A DNA stretch of 64,000 bases from JBMYZL01 sp049610385 (GTDB lineage: Bacteria > Bacteroidota > Bacteroidia > Flavobacteriales_D > Sanyastnellaceae): assembly GCA_049610385.1 (NCBI GenBank), contig JBMYZL010000007.1, positions 60,146 to 124,145 on the forward strand, read 5' to 3'. This document shows positions 43,824 through 52,810 of this stretch, one piece after another (the first letter of the stretch is position 1; the number at the start of each line of letters is the position of its first letter). The notes under the pieces are model-generated. The model was given only the letters and a program-made list of their open reading frames with translations, made no database searches and had not been told where the DNA came from. A program made the translations under genes and the position numbers.

Positions 43824-46261
43824 AAAAATATGGGCAAAAATCCCAATTGATATTCCTTTCGAATCGGGCTGTAGTTTGGATCTGCGGTCGCATTTTCATC
43901 CGGTGCAAACGTCAATTTGAGTACATTTTTGGTATTCAAAATGTTCACAAAATCAATCCCCAATTCGTGGGTGGTCTCAGGACGATTCCAGGTCAAATTT
44001 GTCTTCAAGTCCAAACGGAAGTAATCATCGAATTGCAGTGAATTTCTGCCTGCATCTTGAAAAACCAATTCACGCTGCACGGCACTCGCCTCTTCATCCA
44101 CAGGACCATACCATCTGCCCCCTACCATGGTGGCTTTCACGCCAGTCACCAAGGACCATGCTGAACCCATCGACCATTCTTTGCTGGCCAGCGCGTTCCA
44201 AGCATATCGCCCATTGAAGTCTGTGTTGCGCAGAACCGAATCGGAACCTTTGTATTGTGCGTCGAAAATGGAGGCCGTCAACAGCACAAACCAACCCTCG
44301 CGAAACGCACGCGACAGAGTCAACTCCAATCCCAAGTTCCTAGCCGTACCCGCATTCATCAGCGTGTCAGGAAACAAACGAGAAAATCCACCACCCGCAT
44401 TGATGACGGAGAAACTCGCGTTGTTTTGCCCCCAGGTCGTCCCCAAATCCGCTACAGGAATGTCAAAAATCTGTTGAAAATAAGCCTCACTCTTGAGCGT
44501 CCACAAGGCGTTTACTCGTTGTGTAACTCCGACAACATGGTGCCAACTGCGTGTAAATCCCAGGGTTTGATTGGGCATGATCAAATGGCCGTCCGGGTAC
44601 AATCCGGATGAGGACGCGTAGAGATAAGGGGATTGCATTTGGCTATGAAGTCCACTGCCTGCAGACCAAACGGTGCCTTTGGGTGAAATCCATTGCGCCC
44701 CGACACGCGGTTCAAACCAAGAAATCGATTTACTCCGTGTATCCACCATTGCATGCACTCCAACAGTCCATGTCCAGGCTTCATTGGGTCGGCGCTTGAT
44801 TTGGACAAATGGTTGCGCCAGAACACCATCCATTTGGGCATCCCAACGCCTGAACCATTTGCCCAAACTGTCTTCAACCGCCGTAAATGCGCGGATGCTG
44901 TCCTGGAAGTTCCAATTCATATAGTCCGCGTTCAACCCAAAACGCAGGGTGGTGGTGCCGGAAGTGGCGGACAATTTTCGATTGGCATGCAAGGCATACG
45001 AAAGCCGGTCTTTAACAAAGTGATAACGCATGAATGGATCCGTGCTCACATCCGCATAAACCGTGTCTCCATTCTCCACCAGCAGGCTCCGGTTGACATA
45101 TTCGTGATAACTGTTTTGTCGATCTCGGCTCAACGCGAGTGTCTGCTTGAAGTAGGTGCGTTCATTGATGGGTTGGGTCCAGGTCAATCCCAAAATGCCC
45201 ATGCCCGTCCGGAAATATTGGTCCCGGTCATTGTCGCCGTAGATGTTCCGCTCGGGACGGACTTGGTCACTGATCACAATGTCAACGCTGCTGTTGCCCC
45301 CCATTCCCCAGACGGAAACAGCGCCGCCTGAAGGCCTCGGGAAAAAGAGACGAAAACTGCCATCTTGATACTTGGGAATTGCACTGGTTCCAATGTCAAT
45401 GCCCAATGCAGAGAAAATCACAGCCGTGGAATAGCGATAGTTGACCAACATGCTCGATCGTTGATCCCGATTCAAAGGGCCCTCAGCGAGGACCTCGGTG
45501 CCCAAAAAGCCCAACTGGCCACTGCCATGCCATGCATCTTGATTTCCATTGCGCAATTTCAAATCGAAAACAGCAGCGATGGAATTTCCGAACTCAGCCG
45601 GAAAAGCAGCCGTGAAAAAATCTGAATTGGCCAGCGTTTTGTTGTTGACAATGGCCACTGGTCCACCTCCTGTGCCCGGAACAGAAAAATGATTTGGATT
45701 GGGCAGATCCACGCCTTCTACACGCCACAACACCCCGTTGGGGCTATTGCCACGGACCACAATGTCATTGCGAGAATCATCCGCTCCTTGCACACCAGCG
45801 AAGTTGCTCGCCATGCGGGCTGGATCTCCTCGTGAACCTGCATACCGATCGGTTTCCTCCACCGTGAATGCACGGGCTGAAACCGTGGCCATTTCATTCA
45901 TGACTTCTCCGGGATTCGTCGCTTCCACTTCCGCCGCATCAATGGCCACAACGCTTTCATTCAATTCCACTTGCACCACCAACGGCCTGCCACTGTTCAA
46001 CACCAGTCCATCCAAAGTTTGGGGTTCATACCCCATAAACGAAACACGCAGCACGTGACGTCCCACAGGAATTGCATCCAATCGGAAATTCCCTTTTGCA
46101 TCGGAAGCCGTGATTTGGGATTCTCCTGTCAACAACTCAATGGTCGCACCAGGCAAGGGGAATTTCGCCTCCGCATCGTGCACCGAACCTGAAATGGAAG
46201 TGATCTGAGCCAGCACCATGGTGGAACACGTCAACATGAACAACAACAAAAGTCTCTTCAT
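43805..46261 (-). CDS. TonB-dependent outer membrane receptor
   Basis: About 818 residues from ATG 46261. Signal peptide MKRLLLLFMLTCSTMVLAQ. A CarboxypepD_reg-like domain (ISGSVHDAEAKFPLPGATIELL, about 22-105) is followed by the plug (about 115-235, DIVVRGNSPNGVLWRVEGVDLPN) and the barrel, ending FLPIFFYRIDF with the terminal aromatic residue. It has no SusD partner. The substrate is unknown. It is transcribed away from tspO; the gap holds divergent promoter boxes. Confidence 0.9.
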   Translation of the reverse strand: MKRLLLLFMLTCSTMVLAQITSISGSVHDAEAKFPLPGATIELLTGESQITASDAKGNFRLDAIPVGRHVLRVSFMGYEPQTLDGLVLNSGRPLVVQVELNESVVAIDAAEVEATNPGEVMNEMATVSARAFTVEETDRYAGSRGDPARMASNFAGVQGADDSRNDIVVRGNSPNGVLWRVEGVDLPNPNHFSVPGTGGGPVAIVNNKTLANSDFFTAAFPAEFGNSIAAVFDLKLRNGNQDAWHGSGQLGFLGTEVLAEGPLNRDQRSSMLVNYRYSTAVIFSALGIDIGTSAIPKYQDGSFRLFFPRPSGGAVSVWGMGGNSSVDIVISDQVRPERNIYGDNDRDQYFRTGMGILGLTWTQPINERTYFKQTLALSRDRQNSYHEYVNRSLLVENGDTVYADVSTDPFMRYHFVKDRLSYALHANRKLSATSGTTTLRFGLNADYMNWNFQDSIRAFTAVEDSLGKWFRRWDAQMDGVLAQPFVQIKRRPNEAWTWTVGVHAMVDTRSKSISWFEPRVGAQWISPKGTVWSAGSGLHSQMQSPYLYASSSGLYPDGHLIMPNQTLGFTRSWHHVVGVTQRVNALWTLKSEAYFQQIFDIPVADLGTTWGQNNASFSVINAGGGFSRLFPDTLMNAGTARNLGLELTLSRAFREGWFVLLTASIFDAQYKGSDSVLRNTDFNGRYAWNALASKEWSMGSAWSLVTGVKATMVGGRWYGPVDEEASAVQRELVFQDAGRNSLQFDDYFRLDLKTNLTWNRPETTHELGIDFVNILNTKNVLKLTFAPDENATADPNYSPIRKEYQLGFLPIFFYRIDF

Positions 46262-46265
46262 GAGG

Positions 46266-46311
46266 CGATAATACAACCCCTGTTGGACTTATCTGAAATT
46301 TGCTAAACTGC
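46266..46311. promoter_or_regulatory. Divergent promoter boxes, TonB receptor and tspO
   Basis: Minus strand TATTATCG (46266-46273) is 4 nt before ATG 46261. Plus strand TAAACTGC (46304-46311) is 3 nt before ATG 46315. Both keep TAnnnT but match the TTTG half poorly. Confidence 0.4.
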
Positions 46312-46314
46312 AGA

Positions 46315-46779
46315 ATGAACTGGCTCAAAAGATGTGCGTGGTTTGGCCTGCTGAATTTCGGAGGTTTGGCCATCGGAAGCCGATTCACTGGACCCGGTGT
46401 GCAATCAGAATGGTACGCCGCTCTGCCTCAAGCACCATGGACTCCGCCAGGTTGGGCTTTTGGAATGGCATGGACCTTAATCATGATTGGTTTTTCAGTG
46501 TTTATGGGAACGTTGCAGCACACCAATCAACCCAAAGAATGGACATCTTTGTATGGGGTGGCTTGGCTGCTCAATGTGGGTTGGAATCCAGTGTTTTTTC
46601 ACCTGCAGTGGATTTTCCCCGCTTTTTTGATCTTGATGCTCCTGTGGCTAATCATCATGCGGATGTATTGGCTAGCCAAAAAATTGAACCTGTACAACCG
46701 ATGGTTGTTGATTCCTTACATCCTCTGGTTGGCTGTTGCCGCATCGTTGAACGGTTATCCTCTGGTCATCAACCCTTAA
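46315..46779 (+). CDS. tspO: TspO/MBR family membrane protein
   Basis: 154 residues with five membrane helices and the Trp-rich motifs of the family: WYAALPQAPWTPPGWAFG, AWTLIMIGFSVFMG, and YGVAWLLNVGWNPVFF. TspO binds porphyrins and related ligands and tunes tetrapyrrole and carotenoid-linked gene expression in phototrophs. The start at 46315 gives the usual N-terminus. It lies 33 nt before the lycopene cyclase-Blh fusion, so it is probably in the same operon and may respond to light or retinal status. Confidence 0.93.
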   Translation: MNWLKRCAWFGLLNFGGLAIGSRFTGPGVQSEWYAALPQAPWTPPGWAFGMAWTLIMIGFSVFMGTLQHTNQPKEWTSLYGVAWLLNVGWNPVFFHLQWIFPAFLILMLLWLIIMRMYWLAKKLNLYNRWLLIPYILWLAVAASLNGYPLVINP

Positions 46780-46812
46780 TTTGGACCTGAAGCCCTTTTT
46801 GCATTGAACCAC

Positions 46813-48891
46813 ATGGCTCCGGCAGAAAACCAGACTGTTCACTCATTTGATTGGGTGTTTATCGGCATGGGTGCCGGTACGGGAATCTTGTTGCATCAGC
46901 TACAAAACCACGGTCTGTTGCACGGGAAATCCTTCGCCATTGTTGAGCCTGAGGCCAAAAACAAAGATGACAAAACCTACTGCTTCTGGGCTGAAGATGG
47001 GGACGATGTTTTGTCTGGTTTTGGGGCGCTGATTTCCCATTCTTGGGATGCTGTGCTCATCGATAAGGGTGATGCTGAATCTATCGCTCCGAAAAGATAT
47101 CACCGGATTCGTTCCATCGATCTTTACAATGCGACACGTGATTTGGCTGCGGAAGCAGGTGGGTTGTTTTTCGGGCAGTCTTTGTGCAAATCCATTCCTT
47201 TGAACCCGGCCGGAGCTGGTGGGTTCAAACTTGAACTTTCGGACGGCACACAGTTGCATGGTGATTGCGTTTTTGACAGCCGACCGCCCACCTATCAGCC
47301 CGAATCAGACGCCGATGTAATGTTAGTCCAGTCATTCGTGGGCTTCCACATTCACCTGAAAGGTACCAACCATCGATGGGATTCATCGGCATTCCGGATG
47401 ATGGATTTTGATGTGGATCAAGGGCCTTCGCGTGAAGTGCAGTTCATGTATGTTCTCCCGGAAGGAGAAAGAACAGGCCTGATTGAATTGACCCGATTCG
47501 GTGAAAACATCCTGAAACCAGAAGAAGCACATCCCATTCTTGCGCAGTACATCGAAAATCGTTGGGGCGAATTTGAAGTACTCGAAGTGGAAACTGGAAA
47601 AATCCCCATGTGCCACGCCCCCATGGCACATGAAGCCAATGAGCAACATGATCGTTGGATTTCGATTGGCACCCGTGCAGGTTGTGTCAAACCCAGCACG
47701 GGATATGCCTTCAAGACAATGATGAGGCACGCCAACAGCGTATGTCATCAACTTCTGCATCCAAAAAAGCACCAGCTGTCCTTCAAAGGGCACCCACGTT
47801 TTGCCTTTTACGACCATCTGTTGCTACTCATCCTCCGAGACAAGCCACATTTGGGCAAACCCATCTTCCAACAGCTTTTCCGCGCCAAACCCGCTCGGTT
47901 CATTCTCGAATTCCTAGATGAATCCACCTCCATTTGGGATGAAATTTCCATGTTTTCCCATTTGCCCAAATCACCGTTTTTAAGTGCATGGAAAAAACGG
48001 TTGATGCATCAAAAACGCACGGCTTGGTTACCCATGGTCGCCTGGTTCTCGGTGGTCCTGACATACCAAATGCTGAACGCATTGTCTACACCAGAATGCA
48101 CCCAGTTGATCACAGGAGGAATCATGCTGTTCGGGATGCTGGTGGTCGGCATGCCTCATGGCGCACTCGATGCCACAACTGGCATTTCCATAGGTGGAGA
48201 ATTGCCGGCAGGATTTTATGCCAGGTACCTGGCCATTATGGGCTTGATGATGATGTTGTGGTGGTGGTTCCCTGGAGCCGCGGTGATTTTGTTTTTGTTG
48301 ATGAGTGCGTGGCATTTTGGGCAATCGGATGGAATGGCGTGGCTGCACGGAAAACACTCGGCACTTTTGAATTGGTCTTGGGGATTGCTGCTTCTCGCAT
48401 TTCTCTTGATTACGCATTGGGCAGAAACCTTGGACATCTTGGAACCATTGCTGGGCAGCCATCCAATATGGATGGATCTCATTCAGTCCATTTCTCCTGA
48501 GTTGGTTTTGTCGGTATGGATGCTGTGGGGGAGCAGCGTTTTGATTGCGTTCATGTGCCGCCAATGGCTGGTTGTTTCCACCCTGCTGGTCCTCAGTTGG
48601 ACAGAAAGTATGCCGTTGCTCTGGGCTTTTGGTTCCTATTTCATTTTCCATCACAGCCTTCATGGTTGGCAACATTTGCGACATGGGACCGGTTGGAGTC
48701 ACTGGCGTTTGTGGAAGAAAGGCGCTCCTTTCACAGCGGGTGCATTCCTTTTCATGGGCTTGGCCATTGGAACTTACCTGGCAACCGACACCTCTTGGCA
48801 AATGGTCATTGGGGCCTTTTTCGCTGCATTGAGCGCGCTGAGCGCTCCACACATTCTCTCGTCCCACTCTTTTTTGACTTCCAAAAAATGA
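46813..48891 (+). CDS. Fusion of lycopene beta-cyclase (CrtY) and Blh beta-carotene 15,15'-dioxygenase
   Basis: 692 residues from ATG 46813. Residues 1 to about 395 are a CrtY-type lycopene cyclase: FIGMGAGTG near the N-terminus in the place of the flavin-binding loop, DDKTYCFW, and GTRAGCVKPSTGYAF. It makes beta-carotene from lycopene. Residues about 400-692 are the Brp/Blh membrane dioxygenase: VVGMPHGALDA, SAWHFGQSD, YFIFHHSLHGWQH and SAPHIL hold the iron-binding histidines, on about seven helices. Blh cleaves beta-carotene into two retinals. One chain therefore carries the last two steps of retinal synthesis. No rhodopsin gene is in the window. The reading frame is continuous with no internal start at the junction. 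Confidence 0.93.
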   Translation: MAPAENQTVHSFDWVFIGMGAGTGILLHQLQNHGLLHGKSFAIVEPEAKNKDDKTYCFWAEDGDDVLSGFGALISHSWDAVLIDKGDAESIAPKRYHRIRSIDLYNATRDLAAEAGGLFFGQSLCKSIPLNPAGAGGFKLELSDGTQLHGDCVFDSRPPTYQPESDADVMLVQSFVGFHIHLKGTNHRWDSSAFRMMDFDVDQGPSREVQFMYVLPEGERTGLIELTRFGENILKPEEAHPILAQYIENRWGEFEVLEVETGKIPMCHAPMAHEANEQHDRWISIGTRAGCVKPSTGYAFKTMMRHANSVCHQLLHPKKHQLSFKGHPRFAFYDHLLLLILRDKPHLGKPIFQQLFRAKPARFILEFLDESTSIWDEISMFSHLPKSPFLSAWKKRLMHQKRTAWLPMVAWFSVVLTYQMLNALSTPECTQLITGGIMLFGMLVVGMPHGALDATTGISIGGELPAGFYARYLAIMGLMMMLWWWFPGAAVILFLLMSAWHFGQSDGMAWLHGKHSALLNWSWGLLLLAFLLITHWAETLDILEPLLGSHPIWMDLIQSISPELVLSVWMLWGSSVLIAFMCRQWLVVSTLLVLSWTESMPLLWAFGSYFIFHHSLHGWQHLRHGTGWSHWRLWKKGAPFTAGAFLFMGLAIGTYLATDTSWQMVIGAFFAALSALSAPHILSSHSFLTSKK

Positions 48892-49693
48892 GTCTTCTCG
48901 TGAAATTTGGCTTCATGTTGTTTGTCGATATGGAAGTTGTTTGATGCAGATGATTTGTTCCAACCAGCGCAAAAACGAATTCAAAACCAACTTCTGAAAC
49001 ACACCCATCCCACCTGACACATGAGCCACTCTTCGAAAAATTCAAGGATATCAGCAAGCAGGTGGGGTCATTTGATCATTCATCAAAGTAGATGGGCTAC
49101 AACAAAAGTGTAAACAGCAAGCAATACCAGCCACAAGGCGAGCCCTCAACTATCGGCACCGGCCCAAATGAGCACAGGGCATGCGCCCGGAAAATTCTGG
49201 GGTCATGATGGTCCCATTCAACTGTAGATGATCCACACAGGCATGTCCAAAAAACAAAGAATTATTTGGGCTCATCAATGGGACATCAACAGCATAATTA
49301 TTTGATAATCATGAATTTTTGTGCAAAACACCTCGCATTTCATGCCCAAGAAAACGAGAGGACTCATGGCCATTTCTGAGGCAGTACACAGGACACGAAT
49401 TGTACATTCAAAACAACTGCTTCAGACCCAAGTTCTTTTTGCACAAATGCTACTCAACCTGATTCGTCAATATCAATTCAAGCCAAAAAAACCGCTTGAA
49501 CCCACCCCTCATTTGCGCACTTCCTCTACAAAACACCAGACGGGTCGTTATTCTCCTGTAAACAGGGAATGAAATGACCATGCGTTCCAAACTCATGTGG
49601 TACTTTGCACACGATTTGAAGTTGTGGCTGCCTCTCTGGGCCCGCAACAATACAATTGTACTACAACACCTGAATCACAGTCACAACTAAGCC
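48892..49693. other. 802-nt intergenic region upstream of the polysaccharide locus
   Basis: No convincing gene. Short frames here lack family motifs and normal codon use. The stretch 49250-49320 is more AT-rich than its surroundings and repeats AATTATTTG (49259 and 49294 areas). A TACTTTGC sequence at 49601-49608 could be a promoter box for susC with an 82-nt leader. A 20-codon hydrophobic stretch without a start codon lies on the minus strand near 49090-49150 and may be a relic or chance. Confidence 0.5.
49651..49660. promoter_or_regulatory. Palindrome TACAATTGTA upstream of susC
   Basis: A perfect 10-nt palindrome 33 nt before the susC start, in the presumed leader or promoter. It may be a regulator site; nothing else supports it. 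Confidence 0.25.
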
Positions 49694-52600
49694 ATGCTTT
49701 TGCGCTATTTCATGCCCCGTAGCTCCCGACTGCCGGCCTTTGCTTCCCTTTGTTTCATGTGGGTTCTCCTCACGTCCAACCTCACAGCCCAAGAAATCAT
49801 TTCGGGAACAGTTAAAGACAATGACACGGGAGAAACTTTGCCGGGTGCATCCATTCTCGAACGCGGCACAACCCGTGGCACGAACACAGACTTGGACGGA
49901 AAGTTCTCCCTGGAAGTCTCACAGCTTCCGGCCACGCTGGAAATTAGCTTCGTGGGATACACATCACAAAATGTGACTTTCCGCGACTCCAACCCAATGG
50001 AAATCCGTTTGTCGACAAATGCAGAGTTGGTTGATGAGGTCGTCGTCGTGGGTTATGGCCGTCAGAAAAAACGCGTTTCCACGGGCTCGATTTCCAAAAT
50101 CAGTGCCAAAGACATCGAAGGCATAGCCGTCCCTGATGTGACCGCGACATTAGAAGGACAAACTTCGGGTTTGATTGTCTCCGAATCCAGTGGACAACCT
50201 GGGGCCGGCAAGAGTCTTTTGATCCGCGGTATCAGCACGAATGGCGACAACACCCCCTTGTACATCGTCGATGGTCTGCAGGTGGGCAACATAGACAACA
50301 TCAATCCCAGCGATGTGGAATCTGTTGATGTCCTAAAAGACGCAGCATCCAGTGCTATATATGGGGCTCGTGCTGCAAACGGTGTCGTCATCATCACTAC
50401 AAAAAGCGGGAGTGGGAATGATGGAGGCACCATCACCTACGCGACAAGCTACCTCAATTCACGGCCGTGGAAGTTGCCAGAAATGCTGAATGCCGAGGAT
50501 TACGTAATGCTAATGCGCGAAAAATTTGGGAACAGCAACCAGCTTTCAGCCCTCGATGTCTTGGGCTTCCCTGATGTCGGCGATGCGCTGGCAGCAAACA
50601 CCAACTGGATGGATGAAATTTTCAATCCTGCGACCGTAGTCAACCATCGAATCACGGCGTCTTCAAAAAACTCCTTCTTGTCCATCGACTACTGGGACCA
50701 GAACGGTGTCATTGGTGGAGAAAAATCCAACTACACCCGCTACGCGATCCGATACAACTCCTCCAAAAAGTTTAAGGAATTCTTGACGATTGGACAGAAT
50801 TTGTACTTGAACCGAACCGACAACAACAACATCGGAACCAACAGTGCTTTCGGTGGTGTACAGTCAGATGCATTTGCATACGACCCCATCACGCCCGTTT
50901 ACGATGACAATGCCCAATATGGATTTGCGCAATCACCTTGGGTGCAAAAGGAATACATCAACCCCCTGAGCCGATTGTGGTTAATCAATGGAGACGGGAA
51001 ATCAGATCAAATGTTGGGCAACCTTTACCTCGAGGCGGAATTGCTGGATGGATTGCGACTCAAGACAGACGTGGGTTTTGATTTGAATTGGTGGGATTAC
51101 CGGAGTTTCACGCCCACTTATGAATTTCACCCAGCGGCCCAAAACATCACAAACGACGTCTCTCAAGGCTCTGGCAACTTCCAAGGAATTCAGTGGGAGA
51201 ACACGGCCAATTACACCAAAACCGTTCAAGAAAAACACAATTTTGATGTGTTGGCAGGTACGTCATTCCGCGCCAATCAATTCCGCCAAGTAGGCGGTTC
51301 CACATCCAACATCCCTGGAGACAGCCAATTCAATCCGAATTTCCAATATTTGGATGCGGGCCAAGACACTTTGGACTTGACATTTGGGGGGGCGTCAGTT
51401 GATTATGCATTGATCAGCACATTCGGGCGTCTGCTCTACAATTATGACGAGAAGTACCTGTTTTCCGCGACGGTTCGACGCGATGGCTCCTCCAATTTCG
51501 GACCCGGCAATCAATTCGGGGTCTTCCCTTCGGCCTCCTTCGGATGGGTTGCGTCGAAAGAGCCGTTCATGCAAACGATTGAAAACATCAGTTTCATGAA
51601 GGTCCGTGCTTCATGGGGGGTCAATGGTTCCGATCGCATTGCCCCATTGAGTTACGTTTCGCGAATCCAAAACGCTTTTACGTACGCTTTTGGAACTGAA
51701 AACCAAGTGCTCAATACAGGCACAGCCTTGGCCACACCGCCAAACCCCAATGTCAAATGGGAAGAAAGCGAACAAATCGACATCGGTGTGGAATTGGGGT
51801 TGCTGGATGACCGCCTTTCCATCGAGGCCGATGTTTACCGCAAAACCACCAAAGATTTGCTGATGACCCAACAAATCCCGGGATACATCGGCGCCACAAA
51901 CAACCCCATTTCAAATCTTGGAGAGATTCGAAATCAAGGCATTGAGCTGGCCATCGGCTACAAAATGGGGCAAAAAGATTTGAAGCTGACTTCACAGTTG
52001 ACCTACACCCACTTCAAAAATGAAGTCATCACGGTGGCTGGAGAAACTGGGTTCTTAAATGGTTGGTCTTGGCCTGTCAGAAACACCCCTATCACACGCA
52101 TGACAGAAGGCTATGCCGTGGGACATTTTGTCGGCTACCAAACCGATGGCATCTTCCAGTCTCAGGCGGAAATCTTCGGACACATCAATGCAGAAGGTGA
52201 CTTGCTGCAGCCCAATGCAGAGCCCGGAGATTTGCGGTTTCTGGACAGCAATGGCGACGGAATCATCAATTCCGATGACATCACTGATATCGGCAATCCA
52301 TGGCCCAAACACATCATTGGATTGAGCGGAAACTTGACTTACAAGGGGTTTTACTTGAATGCGATTTTCAATGCGCAATTGGGTCATGACATTTACCGAA
52401 CATACGAACGCTCCGATGTCACTTTCTCCAACTACCAAGACTTCTGGCTTGGTCGCTGGACGCCCGAAACCCCTAGCCAGGAATTGCCACGATTGACATC
52501 CATCGACCCGAACAACAACCAACGTCCCTCCGATTTTTATGTAGAGAAGGGAAGCTTCTTGCGCTTGCGCAACCTGCAGTTGGGCTGGAATCTCCCGGCA

Positions 52601-52792
52601 GAATGGATTGACAAAGCCAAAATGAAAGAAGTTCGGCTTTATCTCACCGCCAACAACCTGTTTACCATTACAAATTATCGCGGGTTCGATCCAGACATCG
52701 GCACCAGTGGCTGGATTCTCGATACAGGCATAGACAAAGGGTTTTATCCCAACAACCGCTCTTTGGGAGCTGGCCTCAACGTGACCTTCTAA
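49694..52792 (+). CDS. susC: SusC/RagA-type TonB-linked outer membrane transporter
   Basis: 1032 residues. Signal peptide to about 32 (TSNLTAQ). A CarboxypepD_reg-like domain (about 35-110, ISGTVKDNDTGETLPGASI) precedes the SusC-type plug, with VDEVVVVGYGRQKK, GKSLLIRGIST, PLYIVDGLQ and DVLKDAASSAIYGARAANGVVIITTK. The barrel ends GAGLNVTF. It imports oligosaccharides together with SusD. It is the first gene of the polysaccharide locus and lies 18 nt before susD. The neighbouring GH5 and GH16 enzymes point to a beta-1,3-glucan such as laminarin. Confidence 0.96.
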   Translation: MLLRYFMPRSSRLPAFASLCFMWVLLTSNLTAQEIISGTVKDNDTGETLPGASILERGTTRGTNTDLDGKFSLEVSQLPATLEISFVGYTSQNVTFRDSNPMEIRLSTNAELVDEVVVVGYGRQKKRVSTGSISKISAKDIEGIAVPDVTATLEGQTSGLIVSESSGQPGAGKSLLIRGISTNGDNTPLYIVDGLQVGNIDNINPSDVESVDVLKDAASSAIYGARAANGVVIITTKSGSGNDGGTITYATSYLNSRPWKLPEMLNAEDYVMLMREKFGNSNQLSALDVLGFPDVGDALAANTNWMDEIFNPATVVNHRITASSKNSFLSIDYWDQNGVIGGEKSNYTRYAIRYNSSKKFKEFLTIGQNLYLNRTDNNNIGTNSAFGGVQSDAFAYDPITPVYDDNAQYGFAQSPWVQKEYINPLSRLWLINGDGKSDQMLGNLYLEAELLDGLRLKTDVGFDLNWWDYRSFTPTYEFHPAAQNITNDVSQGSGNFQGIQWENTANYTKTVQEKHNFDVLAGTSFRANQFRQVGGSTSNIPGDSQFNPNFQYLDAGQDTLDLTFGGASVDYALISTFGRLLYNYDEKYLFSATVRRDGSSNFGPGNQFGVFPSASFGWVASKEPFMQTIENISFMKVRASWGVNGSDRIAPLSYVSRIQNAFTYAFGTENQVLNTGTALATPPNPNVKWEESEQIDIGVELGLLDDRLSIEADVYRKTTKDLLMTQQIPGYIGATNNPISNLGEIRNQGIELAIGYKMGQKDLKLTSQLTYTHFKNEVITVAGETGFLNGWSWPVRNTPITRMTEGYAVGHFVGYQTDGIFQSQAEIFGHINAEGDLLQPNAEPGDLRFLDSNGDGIINSDDITDIGNPWPKHIIGLSGNLTYKGFYLNAIFNAQLGHDIYRTYERSDVTFSNYQDFWLGRWTPETPSQELPRLTSIDPNNNQRPSDFYVEKGSFLRLRNLQLGWNLPAEWIDKAKMKEVRLYLTANNLFTITNYRGFDPDIGTSGWILDTGIDKGFYPNNRSLGAGLNVTF

Positions 52793-52810
52793 GCTTAAGC
52801 CACAGTAATC

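Noticed and set aside
48028..48867. Minus-strand frame inside the CrtY-Blh fusion
   Set aside because: Antisense to conserved Blh motifs; composition is typical of a shadow frame.
49088..49155. Hydrophobic 20-codon stretch on the minus strand
   Set aside because: Preceded by a stop and lacking an ATG; too short to separate from chance.
49321..49572. 83-residue frame in the gap before susC
   Set aside because: No motif, signal peptide or promoter in a suitable place; AT-rich region.
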